DNA from: JAPPHA01 sp965242975
GTDB taxonomy: Bacteria > Pseudomonadota > Alphaproteobacteria > Rhodobacterales > Rhodobacteraceae
DNA length: 64,000 nt
Assembly: GCA_965242975.1 (NCBI GenBank)
Contig: CBDETS010000007.1
Location: 2,604,001 to 2,668,000, forward strand
Direction of reading: 5' to 3'
Every line of letters begins with the position of its first letter. Position 1 is the first letter of the stretch. The notes beneath the pieces were generated by a model. The model ran no database searches. It had not been told where the DNA came from and was given only the letters and a program-made list of their open reading frames with translations. Shown here in pieces: positions 33,744-43,387 of the stretch. The position numbers were made by a program, and so were the translations under genes.

Positions 33744-35666
33744 TCAGGGAAGGCTGCCGAGCGGGATCGCGAACACATGTTCGCCATCGGGCGCTTCTGC
33801 GTAGAGTGCGGTCCAGTTTTCCGGGTTGTCGTGAAAACGCCGGTACAACGCGGTCTTCTGCCGCAGATCATCGATGATTTCCCGCCTAAGCGTGCCCATC
33901 TCGATCCAGCGTTCATCGGTGATACTCATGATGCGGCTCTGGTAAGGCAGATTTTCGAGGAACTCGCCCACCGCCCCGCCGAGGGTCTCGAAATCGGTGT
34001 TCACGACCAGGTCGGGATTGACTGCGAGGCGCGAAACTGCGTCCCGTACCTGCCTCAACAACTGGTTCTGCGAATTGCTGAACTCCGCGGATTCTGCGAG
34101 TTCAACGATTCTCTCGAGTATGTTCGTGATCGTCGAAAGCTCGTTCTTCGTAATCAGTAGACGGGGCGTCAACGCTTCTGCCTCCGGTTTTTCGGCTGCC
34201 CGGTCCGTTACCCAGGTCGACAGGACATCGGGAGCCTCGGTTCCGCGCCATCCTCCGAGGAATCTGAGTCGCATGGCGTGGCCGAGACTCAAGAGTGCCG
34301 GGTCGATGTTTTCCGACACAGGCTCCTGATCCATGGCAATTCGAACATGATCGAGCAACGCGCTGACGGTTTCGCGAACCTTGCGTTCGAAAGATTCCTC
34401 CGATCCATCCTCAACAGGAAAATAGTACGTCCCCTGGTCGAACCTGGAGAGCATCCGGTACTGCTCTTCCGCATACCGATGGTTTGCCGCGCCCTCCGGC
34501 GTCTGCAGGTGAAGCGTCAGAATCGCGATGCCTTCGTTCTCGGCAAGTGTCTGGATCTCATGGGCGCTGATGTTCGTCCGCGCGTTCGGATCAACCGGAG
34601 ACTTCGGGCCGGCATCCGTGACCAGAATGATGTAGCGGCCGGCGAACGGCGTGCCGTCCTGTTCCCAATCAGACTTGATGATGGCATCTTCAACGCCCGC
34701 GAGGCTGTCTTCATTGAAGCCGCGCGTGCTTACCGGGGAGACGTCCGTCTCGGAAAGCGACCGGATGATGACGTCTGTGCCGGAATCACGCCGCAACGGG
34801 GCGATCTCCCTGGTGCGGTAGTCGACTCCGGCCGCGACGTCGGGATTGTCCCTGAACCCGATCGCCCCGAAATGGATTTTTTCCCCGATTTCGGAGTCGG
34901 CCACGCCCGACATGATGTCCTCGATCGCCCGCCGCGTGGACCTGATGTACGGCTCCATCGACTGCGTGGTGTCAATCACGAACACGACGCCCGCGTCAAA
35001 TTCGGCCGGCCTCTGCGCTGAATCAGGACCCTGGTCCAGCGGCAGGGAGGCAACGTGCATCATGAGGATCGGCGTGTAGTCGACCGGGTGGAAGTCTTCG
35101 GCGAAATCCAGGATCGGCATGAGGTAAAACCGCTCGCGAATGTCGACAAACTCGCTGGGTTCAACCGAAAGAACGCCGAACTCCGGATCGAGACGATTGT
35201 TGTCGGAATCTTCCACGAGCTTTTCCTGCATGGCGCGGATTCCCTCGTGGTTGAGCAACCATTCGAGGTTTTCGCGCGAGTCGAACAGTACCTGGCGATT
35301 CCGGTTGGTGGGATTGGTAAAGGACGTGACGATGTTCTGCTTCCACTCGATGGATTGAGCGGATTCGATCCATCCTTCGGAAGGCCGGGTTGGCGAAAAC
35401 CCGACACGAATCCATTCGCCCTGCCGTTCAAACACGTACAGCGGTTGAAAAGGTTCGAAGTGACCGCTCGAACTCGCTCCGGGTTCGGGGTACTTGCGCG
35501 TTCCCGGACGGGTCAGCACCCTCTGGTAGAGCGAGTTGGTGCCTTCCCTGAGCAGGGGACGTTCCGAGGCATCAGCCGGTTTTACGGTGGATTCAGCGAG
35601 GGAAACGGCCAGGACGAAGACCACGGTCGTGACCGACAAGAATCGGCGCCTGAGATCTCGTACCAC
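33744..35666 (-). CDS. Exported von Willebrand A protein (PpkA C-terminal-like)
   Basis: The 640-aa protein has a signal peptide (LSVTTVVFVLAVSLAESTVK), an SH3-like region (~40-110, PLYVFERQGEWIRVGF, EGWIES) and a vWA domain from ~225 to ~420. The MIDAS motif starts at Asp232 (VVFVIDTTQSMEPYIRSTR), a form typical of the periplasmic vWA half of the type VI secretion kinase PpkA. A helical C-terminal region follows (~480-640). GTG 35664-35666 is the start, with GGAGG 7 bp upstream. Metal-dependent ligand binding in the periplasm is expected. No kinase domain or T6SS gene is present. It is the fourth gene of the operon. Confidence 0.85.
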   Translation of the reverse strand: MVRDLRRRFLSVTTVVFVLAVSLAESTVKPADASERPLLREGTNSLYQRVLTRPGTRKYPEPGASSSGHFEPFQPLYVFERQGEWIRVGFSPTRPSEGWIESAQSIEWKQNIVTSFTNPTNRNRQVLFDSRENLEWLLNHEGIRAMQEKLVEDSDNNRLDPEFGVLSVEPSEFVDIRERFYLMPILDFAEDFHPVDYTPILMMHVASLPLDQGPDSAQRPAEFDAGVVFVIDTTQSMEPYIRSTRRAIEDIMSGVADSEIGEKIHFGAIGFRDNPDVAAGVDYRTREIAPLRRDSGTDVIIRSLSETDVSPVSTRGFNEDSLAGVEDAIIKSDWEQDGTPFAGRYIILVTDAGPKSPVDPNARTNISAHEIQTLAENEGIAILTLHLQTPEGAANHRYAEEQYRMLSRFDQGTYYFPVEDGSEESFERKVRETVSALLDHVRIAMDQEPVSENIDPALLSLGHAMRLRFLGGWRGTEAPDVLSTWVTDRAAEKPEAEALTPRLLITKNELSTITNILERIVELAESAEFSNSQNQLLRQVRDAVSRLAVNPDLVVNTDFETLGGAVGEFLENLPYQSRIMSITDERWIEMGTLRREIIDDLRQKTALYRRFHDNPENWTALYAEAPDGEHVFAIPLGSLP

Positions 35667-35677
35667 TTTGGTTCCTC

Positions 35678-36652
35678 CTATGGGCAGTGCGTCTCGTGGG
35701 CCATCGCATGCAGTTCGTCATCCAGCGAGAGACCTGCGCAGGTCCGTTCCAGGTACTCGCGGGCCTCGGCATGGCCGGCAGCCAACGCCCTCGAATAGTA
35801 CTCGGCTGCAATCGTCGGACTGGGGTTGAAGTCGAACGGAAGGTCGACAGTCTCCTCGCTGTCGTACAACCGACCGTACGTGAACAGCGCAGGCCCGAAA
35901 CCAGACGCAACCAACCTGTCGAGGGTCCGGTAGGCCATCGCCTCGCTAATGGACTCGCTGCATTCCACGAACGCGGCGAACTGGGCTTCATTCGGCTCAC
36001 CCAAGCGGCCGGTAAATCCCGCGTCGGTGCAGTCTGTCGACTGGGATTCAGGTGGTTCGGGCTCGGGGTCCATTCGCATCACGTAATAAGCGCCGAGCGC
36101 AACGGCCGCCAGCAACAGCAGGGCAAGGACCCAAAGAACCGGCGAAGATTTCCGTTCGGTCGCCGATTCGGTTTCCACGACCGCCGGTTTGTCGTCAGGA
36201 ACTTCGGTTACCCCGGGTTCGGATGGAGGCGGAGGGGCCGGGTTCCGGAACATGCGCCTGTCATCACTCAAGTCCGGTTCCGGTTCGGGATCACCGGTCC
36301 CGATTGTGCCGCGCCCGGCCGCTGACGGCGAACAGTGGATGCTGTCAGGCCAGATTGCCTGGCCTTTCTCCGCTCCAATGCAGAATTCGAGGTAGGAATC
36401 CTCGGGAACCTGGTCCACGATACCGGGTCCGAGTCCGATTTGGGACCATCCGTTTCCCGCGTCACTGACTTCGTGCAGGCCAAGCGACGTGGATTCGTTC
36501 TGCCAACCGCCGCGTGCGAGCCAAATGTCCTTTCGAAGATCGCGGATCGCGAGTTCGACTTCAGACCGAGGTGCGGCTGTCCTGAACTTGAGAATGGCGA
36601 ATCCCCCCGTGGGATGCCTCGGATCAGGACCAATGTCGATTTCCATGCTCAT
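35678..36652 (-). CDS. Single-pass membrane protein with Sel1-like C-terminal repeats
   Basis: The 324-aa protein has an N-terminal beta-rich domain of ~120 residues (GGFAILKFRTA, WQNESTSLGLHEVSDAG), an acidic/Pro-rich linker, one TM around 170-192 (SSPVLWVLALLLLAAVALGA) and a periplasmic tail with Sel1/TPR-like helices (FGPALFTYGRLYDSEE; AAEYYSRALAAGHAEAREYL). Cysteines in the tail (CTDAGF, CSES, ERTCAG) may form disulfides. The start overlaps the end of srfC closely (ATG at 36650-36652, srfC TGA at 36654-36656). It could link the cytosolic SrfB/SrfC pair to the exported vWA protein encoded next. The N-terminal domain is not one I recognise. Confidence 0.75.
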   Translation of the reverse strand: MSMEIDIGPDPRHPTGGFAILKFRTAAPRSEVELAIRDLRKDIWLARGGWQNESTSLGLHEVSDAGNGWSQIGLGPGIVDQVPEDSYLEFCIGAEKGQAIWPDSIHCSPSAAGRGTIGTGDPEPEPDLSDDRRMFRNPAPPPPSEPGVTEVPDDKPAVVETESATERKSSPVLWVLALLLLAAVALGAYYVMRMDPEPEPPESQSTDCTDAGFTGRLGEPNEAQFAAFVECSESISEAMAYRTLDRLVASGFGPALFTYGRLYDSEETVDLPFDFNPSPTIAAEYYSRALAAGHAEAREYLERTCAGLSLDDELHAMAHETHCP

Positions 36653-36653
36653 C

Positions 36654-39389
36654 TCACTGGGACTTCCGTTCGCGAAGCCCGGCCAGGATTTCGCCCAGAC
36701 GAAGGTTCTGTTCCAGATTCACGGTGCCATCGTCTCCATGCAGCGCATTTTCCTTGAACATCTCGTCCAGGGCAAACACCCAGTCGTCACCGAAATCCTC
36801 TGCGTGGTTAACCGGGATTTCCGGAAGGTCGGCGGCAGAGAACCGAACCTGTTTCTGCATGAACACCGGCCTGGATTCACCGTCATCCGACTCGACGGTC
36901 GGGCGATCCCCGGGATCGATTTCGTACTGCCCGAGCGCCTCGACGAAACGATTGATTTCCTCCGCGCATACCAATCCTGCCGGAATGGACTGCGCTCGCT
37001 GCGACAGTGCATAATTGACCGGCTCGAGCGTTGCCATCATTTTCTTCTTCAGACCGGTTCGGCGCGCGGCGTGGATCAGTTCGCTGACGATAATGTTTGC
37101 ATCGGCGCGTGAAATTCCGAGACGCTCCATGGACCGTGGATCATTGCTGACCCGCCGCATGGATTCGATCCAGTGCCGGACTGCCACCCCGGCCTGGAAC
37201 TCTTCGCGTGTCACAACCTTGATTTCCGATTCCCGGGATACGTCTTCACCTTTCGGCTTCGCGACGGGCGATTCCGATCGTTGGGGGCCCTCGTTCATGT
37301 GTGCTCTCGGACGGGGCCGCGGCCGTCTTCGCGGGTGTGGTCGTGCGGTTGAGGCGGGCCCGTCGTCCGTTTGCCGGGGAGACATTACCCGGCCGCCATC
37401 GGACGGTTTCGACCCGATGCGAACGGTGTCGGGCACATGTGAAACCCGGTCAGCGATCGCGTCCGCGTTGACCATCAATGCGCCGAGGAGCGATCCGAAC
37501 TTCCCCCGGTCAAGTGCATCGTGGATGGCATCAACGACCCGGTCCGCGAGTACGATCTTCTCGTCGAGCCTCTTTTTCTGATCCTCGGAAACGAAGTACG
37601 GTTGCAGGCGTTCTTCCAGGTCGCGAACGACAACCGAGAGCTGCGCCGAGACCTGGCTTTCCTTGGTGCCCGGAACACAGACCCGCGCAAGCCGGGACAG
37701 AAGGTACGACACGCCGCCGTCGTTCAACGCGAGCGCCGCTTCCCATGCGGCGGCACGGTCGGAGAAATGCCTGCGCACCATGGGCGCCGAGTCGTGTCCG
37801 CGGCCAAGCTCCTCGATCCGGGCCCGCTTGTCCTCCAGGAGCTCGACCTCGCGCCACGGCTCGCGGCTTCGATCGTAGCGAATGATGGCCTCGGCATAAA
37901 AGATCGGGTTCCGAAGCCAGAAACAGTTCTGGAACGGCGCATCGGGAGTCCATCTCTGGGGCCAGCTGTCCTCCATCTGCCCGAACTTTTCGAATGACGC
38001 CAATAGCCGCCGCTGGAATCGTTCAGCCGCATTCATGTCCGATCCACCGGCATCAATCAGGTGCTTGTCGAACTTGGTCAGCACGAAAAACAGAATGCAC
38101 TCCGCAAACCTGCGTTCTTCGGGAGTCGCGCCATGGGTCAGGGAAATCCAGTTGTCAACGAGCCCCGGGAGGTCGATCGCCTCCATGTTGCTGTCCGGAA
38201 TGCACAGGAGCATCGACGTGATCTCCTGGTCGGTGACATACCGGTCGAACAGATACGCAACCTTGCCGCGCAGAAACAGCTGCGGCACGGTACTTTCCGC
38301 TTCCCTCAAGGTTTGGGCCAACGGACCCTTGAAACGGTTTCGTGCGCCCGGGAAGTCGAGGAGATCGGTGTGGTCGAAAAGATCCGAGGGCTTGTCCCGC
38401 ATCGGCAGGACGAGTTCGGCGGCGAGCGCGCACGCCAGCGGACGGGACAGGGACACCCTTTTGCCGGACTCGAGCTGGAGCTCCAGCGGTTCCTGTTCGT
38501 TTCCGACACAGAGTCCCTGCAGAGTCTTGACATCGATAATCGACTTTCCCCGGGGGACCAGGGCCGACCGGGGCGCAAAGACGAACTCCCCATCACCGCA
38601 GCGCCTGCGTGCCTCCGAAAGCGCCACGTAGAGATCAGTGAGAGCGTCATGCCCCGCCCAGAGAATGGACAGGCATTCCGCGCGGTCCGTCGGGGCGAGC
38701 CGCGGCACGATGTCGGCAGCACCCTCCCAAAACGGCGCAACCGCCTGGGCGTACGCAGCATCCGAGAAGTTCGCCTCGATGTAATCACGGATTTCCCAGA
38801 CATCGTCTTCGGTGATTCCGCCAGCCTGGGCACCGGTACCCCTGCCCTGGCAAGCCTTGAGCACTGCATCGATCTCTGCCGGCTCGGGTGGCCGGTCCTT
38901 GCGGTCACCGTCCATGAAAAAACTGTTGAGGATAATCCGCACGATGTCGGCTTCATCCAGAAGACGCAACGGAATCGGGAAGCCCTCCGGCGTCGCGACG
39001 TTCGACATCGTGAAGCGGGTGACGAGACCGGTCGATTCCCCCTCGCCCTCGGGGTTGATCTGGCTGATGTAGTCGAGCTGGCCGTCGTCTCCGGCGTAAT
39101 CGGCAACCAGCTGCCCGCGTTCGGGACGGGCGAGGACCGAGACGAGATATGATTTTCCGGCCTGGCTCGGTCCGAAAACGCTGACGCACATCTTGGACCC
39201 GGCGGCCCTGGCAAGTCTTCGTGCCCTCCGTTGATTCTGGCGGAGGGCCCGTGTCAGCGACACGCGTTCTTCGCCGACCAGGGAAGCATTCTCTCCGTCC
39301 GCCGTCCATGCCAACGCATCGCCGATCAGGCGAACAACGTCGTTGGCCCGTTGCTCCAGGCCATTAGGTTTCCGTACCATCACTGCCAT
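36654..39389 (-). CDS. srfC: SrfC family P-loop NTPase (putative virulence factor family)
   Basis: The 911-aa cytosolic protein matches the SrfC family by gene order and organisation. It has a Walker A (GPSQAGKS, residues ~73-80), a switch/Walker B-like DLLDFPGAR around 350 and a TKFDKH motif resembling the G4 base-specificity motif of GTPases. Helical regions follow, including an Arg/Pro-rich low-complexity stretch (RPHPRRRPRPRPRAH) near 690. This suggests a dynamin- or septin-like GTPase; nucleotide choice is unproven. SrfC is encoded beside SrfB in Salmonella (srfABC, SsrB-regulated) and in many proteobacteria, with unknown biochemical function. ATG 39387-39389 is 7 bp after the srfB stop; longer in-frame starts overlap srfB. 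Confidence 0.82.
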   Translation of the reverse strand: MAVMVRKPNGLEQRANDVVRLIGDALAWTADGENASLVGEERVSLTRALRQNQRRARRLARAAGSKMCVSVFGPSQAGKSYLVSVLARPERGQLVADYAGDDGQLDYISQINPEGEGESTGLVTRFTMSNVATPEGFPIPLRLLDEADIVRIILNSFFMDGDRKDRPPEPAEIDAVLKACQGRGTGAQAGGITEDDVWEIRDYIEANFSDAAYAQAVAPFWEGAADIVPRLAPTDRAECLSILWAGHDALTDLYVALSEARRRCGDGEFVFAPRSALVPRGKSIIDVKTLQGLCVGNEQEPLELQLESGKRVSLSRPLACALAAELVLPMRDKPSDLFDHTDLLDFPGARNRFKGPLAQTLREAESTVPQLFLRGKVAYLFDRYVTDQEITSMLLCIPDSNMEAIDLPGLVDNWISLTHGATPEERRFAECILFFVLTKFDKHLIDAGGSDMNAAERFQRRLLASFEKFGQMEDSWPQRWTPDAPFQNCFWLRNPIFYAEAIIRYDRSREPWREVELLEDKRARIEELGRGHDSAPMVRRHFSDRAAAWEAALALNDGGVSYLLSRLARVCVPGTKESQVSAQLSVVVRDLEERLQPYFVSEDQKKRLDEKIVLADRVVDAIHDALDRGKFGSLLGALMVNADAIADRVSHVPDTVRIGSKPSDGGRVMSPRQTDDGPASTARPHPRRRPRPRPRAHMNEGPQRSESPVAKPKGEDVSRESEIKVVTREEFQAGVAVRHWIESMRRVSNDPRSMERLGISRADANIIVSELIHAARRTGLKKKMMATLEPVNYALSQRAQSIPAGLVCAEEINRFVEALGQYEIDPGDRPTVESDDGESRPVFMQKQVRFSAADLPEIPVNHAEDFGDDWVFALDEMFKENALHGDDGTVNLEQNLRLGEILAGLRERKSQ

Positions 39390-39396
39390 TGCACCA

Positions 39397-42300
39397 TCAC
39401 GGCAACACGAACACGCCTGAATCGAGCCAATAGTCGTTTTCGAATCCGAGCGTGTGCAAACACAATCGGACATCCGAGGTTTTCATAGGCGTGTTGTCCG
39501 CCGCTTCCACATAGGTGACTTCGAATGCCTCATGCGCCGCTTCCCGGCGCAGCACGTCCTCCGCCCTGGTTCCCTCGTCATCATCGACTTCCGTTCGCTC
39601 AAGCGTGACGGAAACAGGCGGTGCCTGGTTTTCCGCAGCGGCGTTGGCGAACTTGAGGTGGTAGAGTGGCGTCGTGATCCATCGCTCGAGCGGCAGCTGC
39701 CGCGAGCCGATGTGGATCGGCGAATAAAGCTTGACGGTAGCCTCCTGATCGGATCGCTGCGACGAGTCGAGGTCAACATCACGAAAGATGACGCGTGACT
39801 TCATAATCTTGCCGTTTCGCTCCATTTCGCCGATATATCGGGCGGTCGAACGCATTCTGAGGTCGTCGGTCATGATCCGGAAATTTGCTATGCTGCTTTT
39901 TGCAAGCATTGTCAGCATTCCGCCGACCGCAACCGTACTCTTCGGATCTCCGATCCTGTCGGTTGCGGGATCGCGATAGGGGTACCAGCTGCCCGCCCGG
40001 TATTCGTGCATTGCAACCAGCCGGTCAGGAGCGATCGCCAGCCGTTCCTCCACGAGCGATCTGAGTTCCGGGAGTCGTGAAGGCCGGCCGGTCAGCAACA
40101 CGATGTCGCAGTCCAGATGCGCGATCACCTCCGTCAGGTTGCCGACCGCGTCGGCGAAGACGTTTCTGACGACCCGGTCAATCGCAGCCTGGGTGACCTT
40201 GAGTGTGAGGTCGGCGACGTGCCAGTTCGAGGCACCGAGTTGCCGCATCGGATCCTCGAGGTAACTCAGCAACTGCTGCGACAGGTTCAGCCCAGGCACT
40301 TCCCCCTGGTCCCCGGACGCGTCAGGCCCGGATGCCGCGACCCCGAAAACGTCGGACATCTCCAGGTCTCCGGTCTCACGGTCGTCGGTCCGTTCCGATC
40401 TCTCGAGGATCGCCGTTGCAAGCGGAGCGAGGACGCGAATTCCGAACTGTCGGCGTCGTTGAATCGTCTGCTGGTCGATTCCGCCGACATCTGCTCCGAA
40501 GAGCTCCTTCAGCCGCTCCCTGACGCCTGTCCCGCCTGCGTCCTGGACCGACTCCTGGATCTGCGGAACAATGATATCCTCGACAACGGCCTTGACCAGG
40601 TCGTCTCCGGCGATCCTGAACCCTTCCCGAAAAACCTGGACCGGGTGCAGAACCCTCCCATCCTTGCCATAATACGTGGTGATCATGAGATCGGTGGTAC
40701 CGCCCCCGATGTCGACACAGGCAATCCGGATCGAGGGCTCGGGCACGGCCCCTTCCTTTCTTGGCCGTTCCCGTCCCTTGAGCCCAAGGTAGCTGTCTAT
40801 CTGACCCTGGAACCTGTGCACGATCTCGGAGTAGAGATAGACGAGATGGGTGCAACTCGCCTCGTCCCACTCGACGACGAGATCAGGTTTTCCGGTCGTG
40901 TGGGATGCAGTTTCCGGTTGCCCGGTCATGGACCAGAGCAACTGGATCGCTCCTTGTGCCCGGGACCGGATGATGGCCTGCTCCTGCACCAGGGTCGCGG
41001 TTGGCAGAGTGAGAATAACGCGCCTGAGACGCCTGGGCAGATCGGATTGCGCCCGCCCGGCCCGGGATGCCGGATCGTTGATCTGTACAAGGGCATGAGC
41101 GACGAGTTCACCGAACATGAACCCGAACAGCGACGATCGCGAGAATCGGGGTCTGATTGCCGGCAGGTTCGGGGTTTTTCTCTTTTTTCGCAGGTTTGCC
41201 TTCACCTCGGCCTGCACCTGGGCGATCACATCCCCGGCCTCGTTCAATCGAACCATTGCAGCCCGCGCGATCCCCGGGAGTTCGTTCTGGATTTCATGGT
41301 TGTGGAAACGCCAGTTTTGTTCCGCTTCGGAATCGTCCCAAAGGTAGCGTTTGGGCGATGACAGGCCCGAGGTGGTCTCAGTACCCTCTTCGTCGCCGAT
41401 GAGACGCATCGCTTCCGGTCCGATCCTCACAAGGCTCGGCCAGAAAAACGACTTGTTGCGTCCCGAGGCCCGCGAGAACTGGTCGGGACCGAAGTCGGTC
41501 TGGCAAAACTCGACACGGCTTTCGAACAGACCCGAATATTGCAGTTCAGGCCGCCCCAGATCCCGCAACTCGAGGGGGAACGATTTCGCCAGGTCGATCC
41601 CATGCTGATCCGGAAAACTCTCGATCAGAATTCCACAGGTTCGGCAATTTCCGACATCGAGGACAAAATCCACGTCAACGGGCCGCGGCGCATCGTCCCG
41701 GGACACGGTGTCCGCCAGCCGGATCTTCGGGACCCGTATGACTTTCTGAACACTCCCGATGCAGGCCAGGTACCTCGCCCAGTGTTCGAGAAAATGTGGA
41801 AGGCTCTTCCTGTCAAACGGCCGCCCCGGCCTCTGAGCGCGCTTGAACCGCAGAAAACAGTCTTCGACCCAGTCTGACACCCACTTCTGCAGATCCTGAT
41901 GCGGCTGCCCGTTTTCGGGCGCTTCAAGTCTCCGCAAGAACCACCCCATGTCGGTGGGGTCACTGACGAACCGGAATTCACGCCGGGCGGCCGAGTCCGC
42001 ATGGGTCGGTGCGAGGTAGCGCACAGCCTGGGCGGCCTCGTCCTGTAACAGGGTCGTATCGAGTGCGAGCTGGACGTGGTGCGTGTGACCTGCGATCGTC
42101 TCGGGCAACTCCACGATCCGCATCCGTGCCCAGGTCGACGGCCCCGGGTCGTAACGCTCCTTGCCGGTCACGCCACCAACGTTTTTCAGGCGGAGAACCG
42201 GAACAGGAATCCACTTGCCGAGAAACGGCTCAATGGCAGCAAGCGGACGAATGGCGTATTCATCGTCGTCGTCGCGCTGTTCCGCCTCGATCCACTCGTC

Positions 42301-42519
42301 ACGTGCCTCGTTCCCCGAAAAAGGGATCAACGTTCGTTCCTCGAGGTCCCCGTCAACTTGTCCCGCTCTCTCGACGAAGCGCGTCGGGCGCAGCGCCGTA
42401 AGCTCCTCGAGCGCGAACCCGAAATCAAGAATCTGGATTCCAGAGTAAGGGATGATGGTGATGTCTTCTTTCCAGTCGCAGATCTGTCGGACCGGAACGC
42501 TTGTCGGAATCATCGCCAC
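39397..42519 (-). CDS. srfB: SrfB family actin/Hsp70-like ATPase
   Basis: The ~1040-aa protein matches SrfB. It has an N-terminal region of ~300 residues unique to the family, then an actin-like ATPase: phosphate-1 loop VDFVLDVGNCRTCG, phosphate-2 loop CVDIGGGTTDLMIT, and adenosine motif DIVLLTGRPSRLPEL. A beta-rich C-terminal domain follows. It is probably a cytosolic ATP-dependent switch or polymerising protein partnered with SrfC. I choose GTG 42517-42519 because GAGG lies 6 bp upstream; ATG 42513 and TTG 42531 are alternatives. It is the first gene of a seven-gene operon and has a promoter candidate 27-56 bp upstream. No truncation is seen. Confidence 0.83.
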   Translation of the reverse strand: MAMIPTSVPVRQICDWKEDITIIPYSGIQILDFGFALEELTALRPTRFVERAGQVDGDLEERTLIPFSGNEARDEWIEAEQRDDDDEYAIRPLAAIEPFLGKWIPVPVLRLKNVGGVTGKERYDPGPSTWARMRIVELPETIAGHTHHVQLALDTTLLQDEAAQAVRYLAPTHADSAARREFRFVSDPTDMGWFLRRLEAPENGQPHQDLQKWVSDWVEDCFLRFKRAQRPGRPFDRKSLPHFLEHWARYLACIGSVQKVIRVPKIRLADTVSRDDAPRPVDVDFVLDVGNCRTCGILIESFPDQHGIDLAKSFPLELRDLGRPELQYSGLFESRVEFCQTDFGPDQFSRASGRNKSFFWPSLVRIGPEAMRLIGDEEGTETTSGLSSPKRYLWDDSEAEQNWRFHNHEIQNELPGIARAAMVRLNEAGDVIAQVQAEVKANLRKKRKTPNLPAIRPRFSRSSLFGFMFGELVAHALVQINDPASRAGRAQSDLPRRLRRVILTLPTATLVQEQAIIRSRAQGAIQLLWSMTGQPETASHTTGKPDLVVEWDEASCTHLVYLYSEIVHRFQGQIDSYLGLKGRERPRKEGAVPEPSIRIACVDIGGGTTDLMITTYYGKDGRVLHPVQVFREGFRIAGDDLVKAVVEDIIVPQIQESVQDAGGTGVRERLKELFGADVGGIDQQTIQRRRQFGIRVLAPLATAILERSERTDDRETGDLEMSDVFGVAASGPDASGDQGEVPGLNLSQQLLSYLEDPMRQLGASNWHVADLTLKVTQAAIDRVVRNVFADAVGNLTEVIAHLDCDIVLLTGRPSRLPELRSLVEERLAIAPDRLVAMHEYRAGSWYPYRDPATDRIGDPKSTVAVGGMLTMLAKSSIANFRIMTDDLRMRSTARYIGEMERNGKIMKSRVIFRDVDLDSSQRSDQEATVKLYSPIHIGSRQLPLERWITTPLYHLKFANAAAENQAPPVSVTLERTEVDDDEGTRAEDVLRREAAHEAFEVTYVEAADNTPMKTSDVRLCLHTLGFENDYWLDSGVFVLP

Positions 42520-42545
42520 GTAAATCCTCAAGAATGCGGCTGTCG

Positions 42546-42575
42546 ACTATGCCAGCCAATGCGAGACAGTGTCAA
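42546..42575 (-). promoter_or_regulatory. Candidate sigma-70 promoter of the srfB operon
   Basis: On the minus strand a perfect -35 TTGACA (42570-42575) and a -10 CATAGT (42546-42551) are separated by 18 bp. A transcript would start near 42539, leaving a leader of about 20 bases with GAGG before the GTG start. It is the best promoter-like match I found upstream of a gene in this window. Confidence 0.5.
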
Positions 42576-42950
42576 CTTGTCAGGACCGGCGGGGAGATGA
42601 TTCTCGTACGGGTGTTGCAACGTCCGCTATTCTGCCCGTACGATTCGCAGCGTGTATGCGCACGGCGATCTGAGGACAGCGATTCCTTTATTTCCGACGC
42701 TCCCCCGATCAGAGCACCCGTACGGTGACGACCATCGTGGCCCTGCGGGTCGAGAGGAGCACCCCGGACAGGGGAGACATGCACCTGGGCGGCGGCGTTC
42801 GTCCCGGCGCATGTGTCCAGGGCGAGACACATCCGACCGTGATCATGGGCGCCGGGGCGGGATCGCGGCCAACGCGATCCCGCAGCTGTCAAGCACACAT
42901 ACATAACTCCGGGTTGATTTCGTACGATTCGCCCGGGCACTCAGAATGGC
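42576..42950. other. Intergenic, srfB promoter region / degraded transposase
   Basis: 375 bp without a supported gene, marking the boundary between the Srf operon and degraded mobile DNA. Confidence 0.35.
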
Positions 42951-43206
42951 ATGGGACAGGTTTCGTCGGAGACGTCAGAGTGGTTCGGGACGGCCTGCAA
43001 CGGCGGTGCGTTGTCGCGGACGGCGCTGGCCCACGAGTTCTGTGAGCTGGAGAACTGGTACAACCGTGTTGGCAATCTTTGCCTGGCGTCGGCGCGCAAG
43101 ATTCTGCCGGCACTTGCGGAGAAACTGGGTGTGCGTCTTCCGGAAGCGGAAGCGCTGGAATTCGATCCTCATGCCCGTCCCGCGTCGGACTTCCCCTACC
43201 GTTCTG
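42951..43206 (+). pseudogene. Transposase N-terminal remnant (DUF4338/DruA-like)
   Basis: The frame carries GALSRTALAHEFCELENWYN, RVGNLCLASARKILPALAEK and LGVRLPEAE. This resembles the N-terminal domain of IS4-type transposases annotated with DUF4338 (also found in DruA): R-x-x-LA-x-x-x-C-E-x-x-W-x-x-x-x-G. The catalytic domain is missing; after about 43206 the sequence continues in another frame with unrelated text. It is a fragment. Confidence 0.5.
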
Positions 43207-43387
43207 TCTCATGCCGTCATCGGCATCAAGGCCAAGGAAGAATGGGACAGGAAAAACCGAAAAGGAGACGAGAACCCGGAGTTCGGTGTGACAAAGTGAT
43301 AGGCCCGGCGCCCTCCGGCACCGCCGTTGCGTCCGCTACCATGCCCCACTCCGCCGGCCCGCCGGCCAACACCACCGCCAACCGCGC

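Noticed and set aside
33744..42519. Type VI secretion locus, suggested by the PpkA-like vWA
   Set aside because: No TssB/C, Hcp, VgrG, TssJLM or ClpV gene is present; the vWA similarity alone does not make a T6SS.
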